Below the pieces are notes generated by a model. That model was given only the letters and a program-made list of their open reading frames with translations, did no database searches and was not told where the DNA came from. A DNA stretch of 23,943 bases from Batkoa obscura (lineage: Eukaryota; Entomophthoromycota; Entomophthoromycetes; Entomophthorales; Batkoaceae), in NCBI GenBank assembly GCA_030770535.1, contig JASVEC010000262.1, positions 1-23,943 on the forward strand, given 5' to 3'. The stretch's first letter is position 1. Each line of letters opens with the position of its first letter. The position numbers and the translations under genes were made by a program. Below are positions 1 through 12,021 of this stretch, one piece after another.

Positions 1-3000
1 GTTTTTTAAGTCCAAGTTGAATAGATTGAATTTGTTTGAGATACAGCTGATAATATTTTTTCTTCTAATCTATTGAATTCATCAAAACAACCCCAAGCAC
101 CCACTTGACATAATCCAATAAAAATCCTTCCCATGGCTTGGAAATCAAAATTTTCATCGCAACAAAATACTAAAACAAATCTACCTAATTGGACTCCTAA
201 TGCTTTAACAGATTCTGTCTTTCCTGTACCTGCTGGTCCAAAAGGAGAACCACCTAATCTAGCTTCTAAAGCTTGCGTTAATGTTAAATAGCAACGATCT
301 GTTAATGGGGTTTGCACTAATCGATCTGGAATACCTAAATATTCATAGCCATAGTAGAAATTAGCATTGGCCATTTGAATATTTAATCGATGTAATGGCT
401 CTTGTATAGTCGAATTATAATAGAATCGCATTTGGTATAACCAATTGAAATCTTTATTGTTAATGACTTTGTTTTTGATTAATAATCGAATTACATCCCT
501 TTGATGAACTAATTCAGTAATTAAATGTTCACATTTACGTCGTTGAGTTACTACTAAATCTGTTAAAACAGCATCTGCTAATGTAATCAATCCTCTTTCT
601 ACTTTGTTTAATGCTGAATCAAAATGAGTTAAATCTAATTTATCATTTTTTGAAGTAATAAAGCCATCTTCGATTGTTTGAGTCCAAATAGCTTGAGAAG
701 CAAGTACAACTAATTGAGCTGGATATTTATTAATCCATTGCATAAACAACTCATTATTTAAATTATCTGCTAAATAAACTGTAGATAATTCTTTGATAGC
801 ATCATCTAATAACAAAGCCAATGAAACTTTCATTTCACTTTCAATCATTGTTAACCAATCATTAATCCTTGGATTTTCTTTTAATATGATTGGTTTTTTA
901 AATAATACTTCTTCTCCATCTTTTGATGCCATACCAATAATAATACTTGTATCTTCGTTTAATAGTATATTATTAATACCAGCAAACATTTTTTTAAAAT
1001 GTTTTTGAATTCTTAATATATCTTTACTATTTCCAATAATTTCTAATAAATCTTCATCACCTACAAAATAAAATCGTGGGAAAGAAGATCTTTCTTTTTC
1101 TAAATACTCACCCAATGCCTTTTGAATTTTACTTAATAAATCTTTTAATCTCTCTAATGATTTTTGAATATTTGGTATATTTAATACATCTAAAACAAAA
1201 GGAGACTTATACACTTTCTTCATAGCTGTTAAAAATTCGGCATTAATATTTTGAAATCTTGAAGTTTCCATTGGTAATAAGTGTTTAATATCTGCTGAAC
1301 CTGAAAATATACCTTCAAGATAAACCCATTGACGTTGTACATCAATCCAAACATCAAAGAAAAGTACATAAATTCGATTTAATTTATCTTCCCAAGCTGA
1401 AGCTTCTTCTTCAAACACTTTATAATAAGGAGACATTTTCATAGCTGTTAATGAATTTAAATTTTCACTACATTTTGTCATCATATCATCCCATCCTTTG
1501 ATTAATCGACATTTATTTTGATAATTTACCAATTCTAATGTATAACTACTCCATGTTTCTTTGACTTGTTTAATAAATTCTTCTAAAGCCATTTCTCCTT
1601 GAGCAACTATTATAATTTCTCTAGCAATAACTTCATTCTTATCCAAATCCATATCCCAAATATTACCTAAAGTCATTTCTGATAAAAAGAATTTACCTTC
1701 ACAATCAAGTTGTTTGAATAATTGTCTCCAGTGACGTTCACGTAAAGCATCCGATTTTAACTCAGTTAATATAGTATTAACTTTTAAATAACTATTTAAT
1801 AAATCAATTATATAACTATAAGCTGGATATTGATGAATTCTGGGTGGTAATTTTCTGGCTTCAGAGACACATTCTTCAATTTGTAATCGAATTTTTCTAG
1901 GAACAACAGAAGCCCAAGTATTATCACGTAACATATAAATAGATTGCCAGATACCAGTTAATGCATTCCATACAGATTTAAGATCACCAAGTTCTTCTAG
2001 TACTGGACTTAATCGATCATTTAAAGTAACATCTAATTTTAATGCCTTCTTTGCTGAATAAACTTGATCATATTCTTCTTTTAATCGAGTAAGACGACCT
2101 TCAAATATATTTAATGTGTTAATGGCAATATCTGGTTTAATATCTCCTGCTTTAGGTATATCTTTATTCCATTCAGTAATTAAATTAGTAATTTTATCCT
2201 CAACAATTTTATCTTGAGCAATAATTTTCATTTGTAATCCAGCTACTTGTTCTTGAATTGAATTATTTTTACGTGCTAAAATTTCATTAAAGGCACTCCA
2301 TTCTCCTTCCACTTGATCAACATATAACCAATCCGATGGAAATTGATACCTTTGACGTTCCAATGTTTTTTGTCCATGTCTATAAAGTTCAATATCAGCA
2401 CTCCATTGTTCTACTTTTAATTTGATATCTTCAACAAAAGTAATAAAAGTAACTACTTCGGAAGTGGCATTAGTATCTAATGAAAACCTTTCTAAACCAG
2501 CACGTGCTTTTGATACTTGTACATTAAATTCTTTCATTGAATTACCAAGTTTAATACCAAATTCCTTTAAGATTTCCTTTTGCCAAGAATCATATTTGGA
2601 ATTGACTTTACTTTGAACTTGTTCATAATCTACAATAATCGGTCCAAAATTCTTTTCAGTTTCCGAATTATCAAAAGTTGCTCTTGCTTTTTTAATTTCA
2701 ATTAAAATTTGTTGCCATTGAAATAAATCATCCCCAAGTTTAGTATAAACAATCTCTGGTTCTAAATCCCAGAGTGATTGATATTGTAACCAAATTTTAA
2801 CATAGTCAGAAACTTCTTTAATTTTACTTTCAATCTTTTCATAAGCTGAAGTTAATGCATCATCATCTAAATCTTTAATAATAGACATATAAGTTAGATC
2901 CCTTGGATCTTCAGATTCTTCACCAATATTAAATTCATAACGAGAACTCTGTAGTTTAGGTAAAGAACATACAATTGATATCCAATTGGATAATTGTTTA

Positions 3001-6000
3001 TACCAGTTTTCACGTGCATCTTCAATAGGTGGATCTAAATGCATAATTTGATCACGAATTAAAATTTCATGAATTAGAGATTGAATATTAGGTTGATATT
3101 CTATCTTTTGGTTGGCTTCTTTATCATTTGCATTAATTGATTTATCTAAATTTCTACGTTTGATTGTTAATAAAGATTTAGATTCTAATGAATTGTTATT
3201 ATTAGAATCATTAATCTTCAAAAAAGCATTAGTCCAAGCACGTAATGCTTTTTGTAATCGGATCAACAAAACGTCTTTAACTTGAGTATCTAAATACTCT
3301 ACCCATTGATCTAAATTACTATAGGATTCAAAATTTAATTGGTCAATTATTTTTTGAATTAATTTTAAATTAGATAACAAATCTTCATGAGTAAATGGAC
3401 AGCTTTGTAACGAATTGAGAATCTCTTTAATTTCATTATCAATTTTTAAAACTGCATCCATTTTAGTTTGAAAAGTAAATATTAAACTAGAAAAATCTTG
3501 AATAAAATCATTATGGCGTGTTTCTGAGTGAGCAAATTCACCACCTGAGAATACAATGCGATTGTCATATTGATTAACTAAATAATCCCAACGTAAAGCT
3601 ATACCTTGTGTAATTAAATCTTGTACTTCTTTATAATAAGAAGCAACAAGCATAGATACTTCTGGATGACTCTCATATTTATCAACTACTTGTGTATAAG
3701 TTCTTACGGATTCAATTAAACTAATGGCAAATGGATAGATACGTTTCACATCACTAGCTAAATTACGAATAGTATAAGGTACTTTAAAACCAAGCCATAA
3801 TAAATTACGACATTCTTTAAATAAAGTAATAATTTGGTTATCAAAGTTAATAGCAAGAGAATACGAATTGTTTTGAGCACGATTTCGAATAACAGAAAAG
3901 ATGTTACCAGAAATTTTATGATTTCTTGATGCTATTTCATCTTGCCACATTTCAAAGATTTGTCTTGTATTTAATTTCTTTTTAAAACTAGAACTTTCTG
4001 ATTCTAACTTTTGACCATCTGCATACATCTCCCATCCTTTCCCTAACACATCCTCTACTCTCTTCATATACATAGATAATTGACGATCGATTTGTTTGAC
4101 CCAAATAATAGTACCTGAAATGGGTGGAATATCACGTAATTGGCTCATGTGATGGGCTTGAGAATTTCTATATTGAACTTTAAATTTCTCATGTAAAGCT
4201 TGGATATCTTTTTTAACACTTTCAATTAATTGAGTTTGATATTCTTGAATAGCACCACGAATTTTGGGACGTACAAATAAAGCATTAAATTTTGAAAACA
4301 CTCGAAACATTTCATTAGCATTTTTAGCAGCACCAAGTAAATTACGTAATTTAATAATGATTTGATTTTCAACTCGAGATATCTTTTCATTATAATTGGT
4401 TTCAGCAACAACCCAAACTTCAGTTCCTTCGGGCGTAATATCTAATATATCGATATGTTTGATATTTTCATAAGCTAATCTTACCTCCTCAACCGCATTT
4501 AAATCACTTACAGTGACATTATCAGCTTCATTAGATCCCTTTCTATTTTGAGATGGTCTTGCCATTACCTTATCAATAGTAGATTGAAGTTGATCGTGTT
4601 GTTTTCTAAACAATTGAATAAATGATAATCTTTCTTGAAGTTTTTGATGAGCTGGTTCTAATTTAAAATAGAAAAACTTTTCACCACGTTTTCTAGTAAG
4701 ATCTCTAGCTAAGGTTGAATATTCTCTGGCTAAATCTTCCCAATTGGAAAATAAGCGTTCAACACTACGCATAATTGAATCAAATTCATGGTAATCAATA
4801 TACATCAACCGACGTGTATTTAAAATTTTGGTTAATTGTTGAGTTAAATCTCTGGAGATAGCTTCCATAAAGGCAATCGAACGACGAATGGGATAAGACG
4901 AATTTCTCAATTTTTTATGTAAATGAGAATGTACTTGAACAAAAGCATCTGTTAAACGATCTACATCTGGAGCTGATAAAAGATCACTAATAGGAAAATC
5001 TTTCATAATGGTATTATACTTCAATACAGTTTCTAAAGCTTCTTGAAGTCCAGTATCAGCATGGAAACTAACAGTAGCATGGAAACGTTTAGCATGTTTA
5101 AGAATTTCCAAGGTAAGAATGATAGCATCGCTTCTAAGCTCCACATCAATACGATCTAAAGCTCTTTCCATACTTAGCCAAAAATTAATTTCTTGAAGTG
5201 CGGAACCAGTCGAAGGGTCTCTAGTAAGTTTGGTGACTTTTTGAATTTCTTTAATCCAACGATTGACATCGGCTTGAAGTGCATTTAAAAATGAGGAATC
5301 TTGAAGCAGTTTACCATCAATAGTATCTACAGTAACTCTTTGACCTTTATTCAAATTTTCTTCAACTGCTTTTTGAATCACTGGATGAATCACTAAAGTT
5401 ATATCGGGTATCTCAACATTTTGTTGAAGATGTAATAAAGAAAGTTCAAGTTCGGCAATTTTTTTCTTGGCTGCTGGTACTCCCATAGTTGAGCTTTCAT
5501 CCCTTTTATTAGCTTGAATATCTGTTGAAGTTCCTAACTTAGCATTTGTAAATGCATTGAAATAAGGACTGACTGCATGATGAATATAAGCATGAAGTGC
5601 TTCATAAGGTGAAATAGAGTCGGAATTTGGGCCAGGTAAATTAATAAATTGAATCTGGTTTTGAAGTGGTTTAGTTTGGTCTAATACAGATACCCTTTTA
5701 ATTAAAGCAATACAAGCAACTATACCAGTACGATATTCCACTTCAAGTTTAAGGGAATATAAAAAGCCAGAGGTTTCATCTAATTAAGATTGTAAGTATT
5801 TTTGTTTAAAAGAATAAAAAATAAAGAGTAAAAGTACCTGAAGCGTCTAAACCTAATTTTTCTTTCAATATATACATTACTGAAGTTTGAGGGTCCGTTG
5901 AAAACTTCAAACAATTTTCAATAGTTTCTGGAAACTCTAATAGAGAAGTTTCAATATCCGCTTGTTTTGAGTCTAAAGTTAATGGCAGTAATTGACAGAT

Positions 6001-6105
6001 AAAATCAATTAAAATTTGACAATCATAATTATTAAGATCTACTACCACTTCACTTGAAATCGGACTCCCTATATCAATAGGTGATTTGGTACTCTCTTCT
6101 TCCAT
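1..6105 (-). CDS. DYN1: Cytoplasmic dynein heavy chain, N-terminal portion (partial, runs off the window)
   Basis: This encodes the motor subunit of cytoplasmic dynein, which drives minus-end microtubule transport. Exon 1 is 6105-5838 (89 codons plus 1 nt). A 58-nt GT-AG intron (5837-5780) joins in phase 1 to exon 2 (5779 onward), giving a continuous ...LGLDAS-DETSGFLYSLKLEVEYRTG... reading. The gene therefore does not start at the GTG near 5741. The long alpha-helical tail and linker region is followed by the AAA1 core: Walker A GPAGTGKTE at about residue 1937, then Walker B with WGCFDEFNR. That position is close to where AAA1 sits in animal cytoplasmic dynein 1. AAA2-AAA6, the stalk and the C-terminus lie beyond base 1. 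After ...ILSAVSQ the open frame departs from the family. Removing one A (the TTT at 35-37 on the plus strand) restores QIQSIQLGLKK, so there is a 1-nt frameshift or assembly error here. Identification is very secure; the class (dynein 1) is inferred from the tail and AAA1 sequence. Confidence 0.95.
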
Positions 6106-7940
6106 GTTTTTTTTCTGTATTTAAAAAGTTTTTTGTTGGAAAAAGTTTATATGATTTTTTTGGAAAAAAAGTAGTTGTAAAATTTGTCCGATAAAAATTT
6201 TACATTTACTACGCGTCACTGAGAGTGGTAATTGGAGTTTTCTTAACCAATTAAAATTGTACATGGTTTCCAGGGTTGAATTTCCTAATTTTAATTCTAT
6301 ATTTTATAAAAATGAATATTGTATTTTATGCCCTTTAAGCTCTTTCATTTTAGCCTTATATCATTACTATCTAGCATTTAATTTAGCACTAACTATTTTG
6401 ATGAGTAAGTTTCTAACTATTGTAGCTTCGTTAAATGTTTTTATTTTTAGCGTATTTTATAATCTTTGAAAATGTGTCTATTTTACTGAATTTTAATACT
6501 GAAAAATGGTGGGCATTAAGCACTATGTTGCTGAAAATTATAGCCATATGAATTTTTCTCTTTTCAAGGTAATATACTTTAGAGTTCTAACCCTAAGATT
6601 TACAGATAAAATCATGACTATACTTTTTATTTAAGGGCTCAGTTAGTGAATGTTTTAGATCTAAATTACTTCAAAAGTGAACAAAAACTTTTATATAAAT
6701 TACATAATTACATAAATTTTATGAAAATATTTTTATTTTATTGTTATATATTTTCCGTTCAGCATAAAATTTAAAATTGTTACTGGTTAAATATTGAAGA
6801 AGCATTTATCTAGATTAAAATTTCTCAAAAAAGCAACTACATTCGGTATTCATGTTTAATCAATACTTTTAAATAATTATGCCCAAAAAACAGTTCAACA
6901 TTGGATTTAAAGTAATTTATTGTAACAATATTTTTATATTGCTCCTATTGTACTTTTAACATTTAAATGTCCTTTAGCAAAAATAGTATAGTTTTTCTAA
7001 ATTTAACAATTTTCAGAATTTTTTTAATTTATAAATTGATTCATGAGCAAGGTTTATAAAAACATCTAACAAAATATCTAGTTAGCTATATAAGTTATAT
7101 TAAATTTTTTAAAGTCTGGGCTTCTATTTCTAGTTTATATTAATTTAATTTGTTTAACAAGTTAGCGAATGTAAAGTATTTTACTATCTACGATTTACAC
7201 TTGAAGTAGGTTTCCAGTTTTTTTAAATTTTTGGTTTTAATATAATAAAGTTTACAAACCATTACTAATCAAATTAATTAATTTTATGTTATTATACTAA
7301 AAAAACATATTAAACATTGACATAACTAACATGGTTTAGAAATTTCACTATTTTTATAGAAGCTGATTTATTAATATAAATCAGAAAAGTAAATAAAATA
7401 CAGATATCTTTGTAGAATAGACTATAAATATCCTCCAATAGTCTGTTAAAATAGATGTGATTTTAGCTTCTTACTTTATATTGTGTTTGAAGATTGGACA
7501 TCTAGAAAATACAACAAAATCAGTCAAAACTCATTTAATAGTGATAGTAAGATTAACCGTTTTATCATACTAATTTGAAATACATTTGTTTATTTTATAT
7601 ATCTAAGATCAAACAATTTATAATTAAACTAATTTTCTATCGGTTAAATTAAACCTAAATGTATAAGATGATCCTATACCGTATATTTATTACTCAAGTC
7701 ATCTTTTTTGGTAAGCTATTACTCGCTATACTTTAATAATAACAAATAGATCAAACTTAGCATACAAACTCGATGGGCATTTTTATCTAAAACTTAAGGT
7801 AAGTATTTTATATTCGACTAAATATTTATTAATATTAAAATCTTAATATTGATAGTGTAAATAAAAAATCTTACTAATATAATGATGTAAATAGAAATAA
7901 TTATTTTGATTTGATTACATCCTTGAACTGTGCTCCAAAC
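6106..7940. other. Gene-poor AT-rich spacer upstream of dynein
   Basis: About 1.8 kb with stops in all frames, many A/T runs and no recognisable protein motif. The proximal ~120 bp should carry the dynein promoter and 5' UTR. A 70-codon open frame at 6257-6469 (plus) begins at TTG and has no clear domain, so it was not called. I looked for a tRNA B box (GGTTCGANTCC) and saw none. Confidence 0.6.
6211..6216. promoter_or_regulatory. ACGCGT (MCB-like) site upstream of dynein
   Basis: A palindromic ACGCGT lies 106 bp upstream of the dynein start codon. In yeasts this hexamer (MluI cell-cycle box) binds MBF-type factors of G1/S genes. CG-rich hexamers are rare in DNA this AT-rich, but a single copy proves nothing; functional use is inference. 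Confidence 0.25.
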
Positions 7941-8643
7941 TTTCTCTCATTGATATATATAAAGTGGAACATGGGTATTAAAAGACATAGAACCAATTAA
8001 AATTATGGTAGGAAGCTTAGCAGAACATCATGATATTGTAACTGCTATTATACATTATAGCTTAAGCCAAAATTATGGGAATAATGGAACTAAGCATCCA
8101 AGTCATGCTATAGGTACCTTAAGTGTCTTCTTCAATGCTACTTCTTAATTGAATCACTTAAATTGATAGGTAATAAAGTCCTTGTAGGTGAGCATTGTAT
8201 TCATAGACATTAAGTGCCTTGTTAAAATTAAATATTAATCAAAGTACCAAAGATGATAGTAGTGTTAATTTATTAAAGCAAATTAAAAGAATAACACCAG
8301 TTGACGGTATCTTTGATATAGAATTATCAGTTAAATAAGATAACTCTTATATTTAAAAAAATACTAAACCAGAATTTGGTAGTAACTTATTATTGAATAA
8401 TAAACCAAGTGTTTGGAAAGTGACCTCACTACAATATACCATTGTTTCCAATTCCTTAAAAAAGATTTCATATATCTCTTTACCAGAATAATTGCTAATT
8501 GATTCCACTGAAATTACTCCCATTAATTCCCAACAAACGCTCGATCCACCAAATATTTGAACGATATTGAGTTGAACCAAGTTGATGCTATTCAAGGTAA
8601 ATTTGGATAGCGCGATCGAATTACTACCTATATTAGAGTACAA
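7941..8643 (+). pseudogene. Decayed coding-like region, left flank of the TIR element
   Basis: Short plus-strand open stretches in shifting frames read like protein rather than random AT-rich DNA. Examples are LAEHHDIVTAIIHYSLSQ near 8020, SVNLLKQIKRITPVDGIFDI near 8260 and KPSVWKVTSLQYTIVSNS near 8400. They are separated by stops and frame changes. The VNLLKQI...PVDGIF piece faintly recalls the ketoreductase region of polyketide or fatty-acid synthases (pattern L..I....P..GIFH), but the identification is weak. A 96-codon minus-strand open frame over 8353-8643 looks like a shadow of this. No intact product is likely. Confidence 0.35.
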
Positions 8644-8712
8644 GATAGCATTTCTAAATTTATCTTGAATTAAAAGCTTTGATATCTCATTGTAACCCTG
8701 AATACTTTAATT

Positions 8713-9034
8713 TATACAATCAGTCGAAACCAGTTCGCATACCTTTTAAAAAAACAAAAAAAATGAAGTGGATAATACAGGTGTTTTTATAGTATTATAA
8801 TATTATAAAAAACAAATGGAAGAAATTCAAAGTAATAAAATTCAATAACAAATATCTCTATTTTGTTATATTCAAATTTCATGTTAATTTTATAATAAAA
8901 AACTTAAGTATGTTAAAGTGTCAAATTTATTTTTTCAAACTTTTTTCAAATTTCATTCGACATTTTGATGGCCTTAATATCTACATAATATGTGTAAAAT
9001 ATATAAAACACTGTCCATAATAAAATATTGAATT
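8713..9034 (+). repeat. Left terminal inverted repeat of the 3.6-kb element
   Basis: Left arm of about 322 bp. It starts TATACAATCAGTCGAAACC and includes a GAAGTGGATAATACAGGTG block. It ends in CCATAATAAAATATTGAATT, which matches the start of the right arm in reverse complement. Confidence 0.85.
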
Positions 9035-9217
9035 TTATAATACAAAAAAAACAAACATTACATTATTAAAATTCACTATTGATAGTAATAAACTTAATCA
9101 GGGAATACATGAAAATTATTACTTTAAAGGGAACAGGAAGGAAAAACCTACAAGTAGCATTATCATCAACTATAGTCTCAGTATATTTCTTGAAAAATAT
9201 AAAAGTTTTAGATTCAA

Positions 9218-9325
9218 CATAAGGGGATGTATTTTTGTGTTTAATAATTTTGCTGATAACTTTTCCACTCAAATAGCACTTAAAAGATGGAAAAAGTAAT
9301 GAAGCCAAAAAAAACACCCCCATAA
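9218..9325 (-). repeat. ~107-bp small repeat, copy 1 (MITE-like)
   Basis: Read on the minus strand: TATGGGGGTGTTTTTTTTGG, then GCTTCATTACTTTTTCCATC, ending near ATACATCCCCTTATG. Copies 2 and 3 lie at 10730 and 11777 in the opposite orientation. The copies share a core CTTCATTA(C/T)TTTTTCCATC and end in imperfect inverted tips (TATGGGG ... CCCCATA). The 85-codon open frame over this stretch (9066-9323) is best explained by the repeat, not by a gene. Confidence 0.6.
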
Positions 9326-9644
9326 GTAAGAATCAACATGATTATTTAGAAATAATTAATAATAATAAAATAATGATATTATAAATTATGATTAAAAATA
9401 TTAAATATTAAAATATTTTAAAAGATAAAGCAATAGTTAGGTTAATAATTTTTGAATAATTACTAAGTAATTTTAAATATATAGTAAGAAAATCAGATTA
9501 CATAATATGTGCTTAATATAATCAGAAGAAAATTATTCAAAAATAAAATAAATGCAGTAATAAAAAACAAAACAAACATAAAAAAATCTTTCAATAAAAA
9601 AGAGCTATACAAAATATACAAATTTTATATTAATACTTAAAAAC

Positions 9645-10080
9645 ATGTTCAATAAAGCTATTAGAAAATCAAATAACAAAAATCAAATAGTAACTTTAAA
9701 TTTTAAACAAAATATAGAGATAGAAATAGTACTAGATTTAGTAAATTTAACCCATTATGATAAATAAGCTATATTAGTATTAAATTTTGTTCTATATTCA
9801 AAAAATAACAAAATAATAAACTTTATTTATTTTAGTCATTTCTTTAAAACATTAAGTTATAATTTAACATCTGTAAAAAATTGCTTAATTAATTTAGTAT
9901 CTAAAGAATTTTTATTTAAAAAGTTTATAAAAATCAATATATAGGCAGATACAGGAAACTATTTTAAATCTCGAAAGTTTTTACATTATACGTTTAAAAA
10001 AACTATAAAACAAATGACAGTTTAAATATTGATCCTAATTTTTTTATTAAACATTTTAAAAATCTTTTACAATAAAAAAA
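9645..10080 (+). pseudogene. Decayed frame inside the TIR element, possibly a transposase relic
   Basis: One plus-strand frame from an ATG at 9645 stays protein-like for over 120 codons but is interrupted by in-frame stops. It contains DTGNYFKSRKFLHYTF and, just after it in another frame, NIDPNFFIKHFKNLLQ. From memory this order resembles a D-T-G-x-H-F-R-S ... N-F-F-x-E-K-H-G-K-N pattern seen in repetitive fungal proteins that may be transposases. That comparison could not be checked here. The position inside the inverted repeats fits a former transposase gene. The product is not functional. Confidence 0.35.
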
Positions 10081-10151
10081 TAGCTTTAAAGCATCAAATA
10101 AAATAACAAATATTAATCAATTAATTTTAAAGGTTGAGATTTTTATTTTTA

Positions 10152-10338
10152 ATGCAAAATATCACTTTGTCAGCCCCATAGCTAACTATAGCATAGTAGT
10201 CACCTAAGCTGTTGTGTTCTCATATTAAACCAAAATAAGAGCGTGGGATTGATTGTCTCTGAACTTGAGAACACAACAAGTTAAATAGTTATTATGCTAT
10301 GATCAACCATGGAGCTGGCAAAGCAATATTTTACAAAA
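10152..10338. repeat. Hairpin repeat with ~72-bp inverted arms
   Basis: The left arm 10152-10222 (AAAATATCACTTTGTCAG ... TGTTGTGTTCTCA) pairs imperfectly with the right arm 10266-10338 (TGAGAACACAACA ... CTGGCAAAGCAATATTTT), around a 43-nt loop containing ATAAGAGCGTGGGATTG. The outer ~15 bp and inner 13 bp pair best. No protein frame is visible. It looks like a small foldback (MITE-like) repeat nested in the larger element. Confidence 0.65.
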
Positions 10339-10489
10339 TACAAGGTATCAAAAAGTATTTACATTCTATTAAACATAATAATAGACTGTATTAATATTCA
10401 ATATCTGATAAACAAATAAAAACGATATAATTTTAATTAAAGTTATAAAGTTTATAAAAAATATAAACCAAAAGATTAACCCCAGCTGT

Positions 10490-10636
10490 GAAATATTGCT
10501 TTATCAGCTCTAGGATTAGTCATAGCATGCTAATCATTTAACTTGTTTATAAAACTAGTTACAGTTTTGTAATCAACTTGGCTATGATTTACATGTGGGA
10601 CAATCAATTCAGAGATCCTTATTTTGATTTATTATA
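10490..10636. repeat. Diverged relative of the 10152 hairpin
   Basis: AAATATTGCTTTATCAGCTC, CATAGCATGCTAATCATTTAACTTGTT and, further on, GTGGGACAATCAATT and TTATTTTGATTTA all match parts of the 10152-10338 hairpin. The loop-proximal GTGGG and CAGAG blocks appear in swapped order. It is an older or rearranged copy; boundaries are approximate. Confidence 0.45.
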
Positions 10637-10729
10637 AGGGTTTTTATCATCTAATTGAAAGGCGTTATCTCCTCTTTTGATATCTATAATTAGTGGCTTA
10701 TAGTAAGGAATAACTACTATCGTGTACTT

Positions 10730-10840
10730 TATATGGGGGTATTTTTTTTGGCTTCATTATTTTTTCCATCTTTTAAGCGCTATTTAAGCGGAAAAATTAT
10801 TAGCAAAATTCTTAAATATAAAAATAGATACCCATATATA
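10730..10840 (+). repeat. ~110-bp small repeat, copy 2 (MITE-like)
   Basis: Starts TATATGGGGGTATTTTTTTT and ends near AGATACCCATATATA. The core CTTCATTATTTTTTCCATC matches copies 1 and 3. The ends form imperfect inverted tips beginning TATATGGG/CCCATATA, compatible with insertion at TA as in Tc1/mariner-derived MITEs. Target site and family are inference. Confidence 0.6.
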
Positions 10841-11254
10841 GTTTTCGAATTGAAGTGCAAAGGGGACTCTTCAGCATGATAATCTCAGGCTTTTTGATTG
10901 AACTATTCCCTGGTATTGTACTTTTAATAAAGCCATTAGATCTTTTCGATAATACTTTATATAGATTTTACAATAGCATCATCTATTCTATTTATCTTAC
11001 ATAATCCGTAGCCTATTAAATGTTATTCTTCATAATTCAAGTCTATCTTAGTTACATAAACTAAGACCTCTCGACTTACGACCAGTTAATCAAGCAAAAA
11101 CTGCTTTTAACTCTAACTACTGTACATTAACTTTCACACAGTTTACCTTATAAAAACAACAGAAAATTTAAAAGTTCAATGTTTGGTAAAGCAAGTGTCC
11201 TATTAAATAATAGAAACTAATCATTAAACATTAATATTATTTAAACTATAAATA

Positions 11255-11393
11255 ACTAAGTTAATAAATAGTTGAAAAGTAAGTAGTCATAATAAGTAAA
11301 GACTATCATTGTATTGCTTGTATTATATAAAGATGGCTAATCATAGCTTTGGGACTAATCACTCCTTACTATCCAGTTATTTATTAACTTAGT
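11255..11393. repeat. Palindromic repeat with ~40-bp arms
   Basis: ACTAAGTTAATAAATAGTTG at 11255 pairs with GTTATTTATTAACTTAGT ending at 11393. The outer 16 bp match exactly and the next ~20 bp imperfectly, with about 60 nt between. No frame or RNA motif is seen. It is probably another small foldback repeat within the 3.6-kb element. Confidence 0.55.
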
Positions 11394-11776
11394 AATATAT
11401 TAATAATGTAATTGTGATATTAAAATAAACTATTTAATCATTTAATAGCAAATATGTAATATTGGTTATAAAGCAGTCAACAATAAATATTTCTGAATGG
11501 AGTTTCATAAAAATATTTATTTATATACTACAACTTTGATTAATATCAATATGTAGGTTATATTAGTAAAAACCTTGCTAATCTGAGAATTCTTATTAAA
11601 TTTAATAGAAATTCAGCTAACTTACAGTATAAATTATAATAAAATAGTTTAAAACTATATTGAGTATGTTTGCTTAATAAAAAGTTTATTTTTACAGAAT
11701 TTTAAGTCCTTAGAATATGGGATGTATTTATTTGCTCGAAAATTGGATAAAAAAATAAAACCAATTCAGGCGTCCC

Positions 11777-11884
11777 TATATGGAGGTGTTTTTTTTGCTT
11801 CATTACTTTTTCCATCTTTTAAGTACTATTTGAGCGGAAACATTGTTAGCAAAACTCTTAAACACAAAATACATCCCCATATAT
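11777..11884 (+). repeat. ~107-bp small repeat, copy 3 (MITE-like)
   Basis: Starts TATATGGAGGTGTTTTTTTT and ends ATACATCCCCATATA, with the same core as copies 1 and 2. The 60-codon open frame 11722-11904 owes its length to this repeat. It shares the translated string SLLFPSFK with the shadow frame over copy 1, which explains why two frames in the window look related without being genes. Confidence 0.6.
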
Positions 11885-12021
11885 TGAAGTATTATCCTTT
11901 TTAAGGAGTTAACTTTTACTAGCAAGCTTTGTTAGTAAACACTTGACTTTTTTGTACCAATTTAAATATCGGGTTATATAAAAATAGTTTATATAGTGAT
12001 ATTTTTTTTAATAATTTGATT

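Noticed and set aside
6257-6469. 70-codon plus-strand open frame with a hydrophobic, leucine/isoleucine-rich translation
   Set aside because: It begins at TTG, shows no domain or promoter, and AT-rich DNA readily gives such hydrophobic frames.
9066-9323. 85-codon minus-strand frame and the 60-codon plus-strand frame at 11722-11904 sharing SLLFPSFK
   Set aside because: The similarity comes from the shared ~107-bp DNA repeat; the third copy does not keep the frame.
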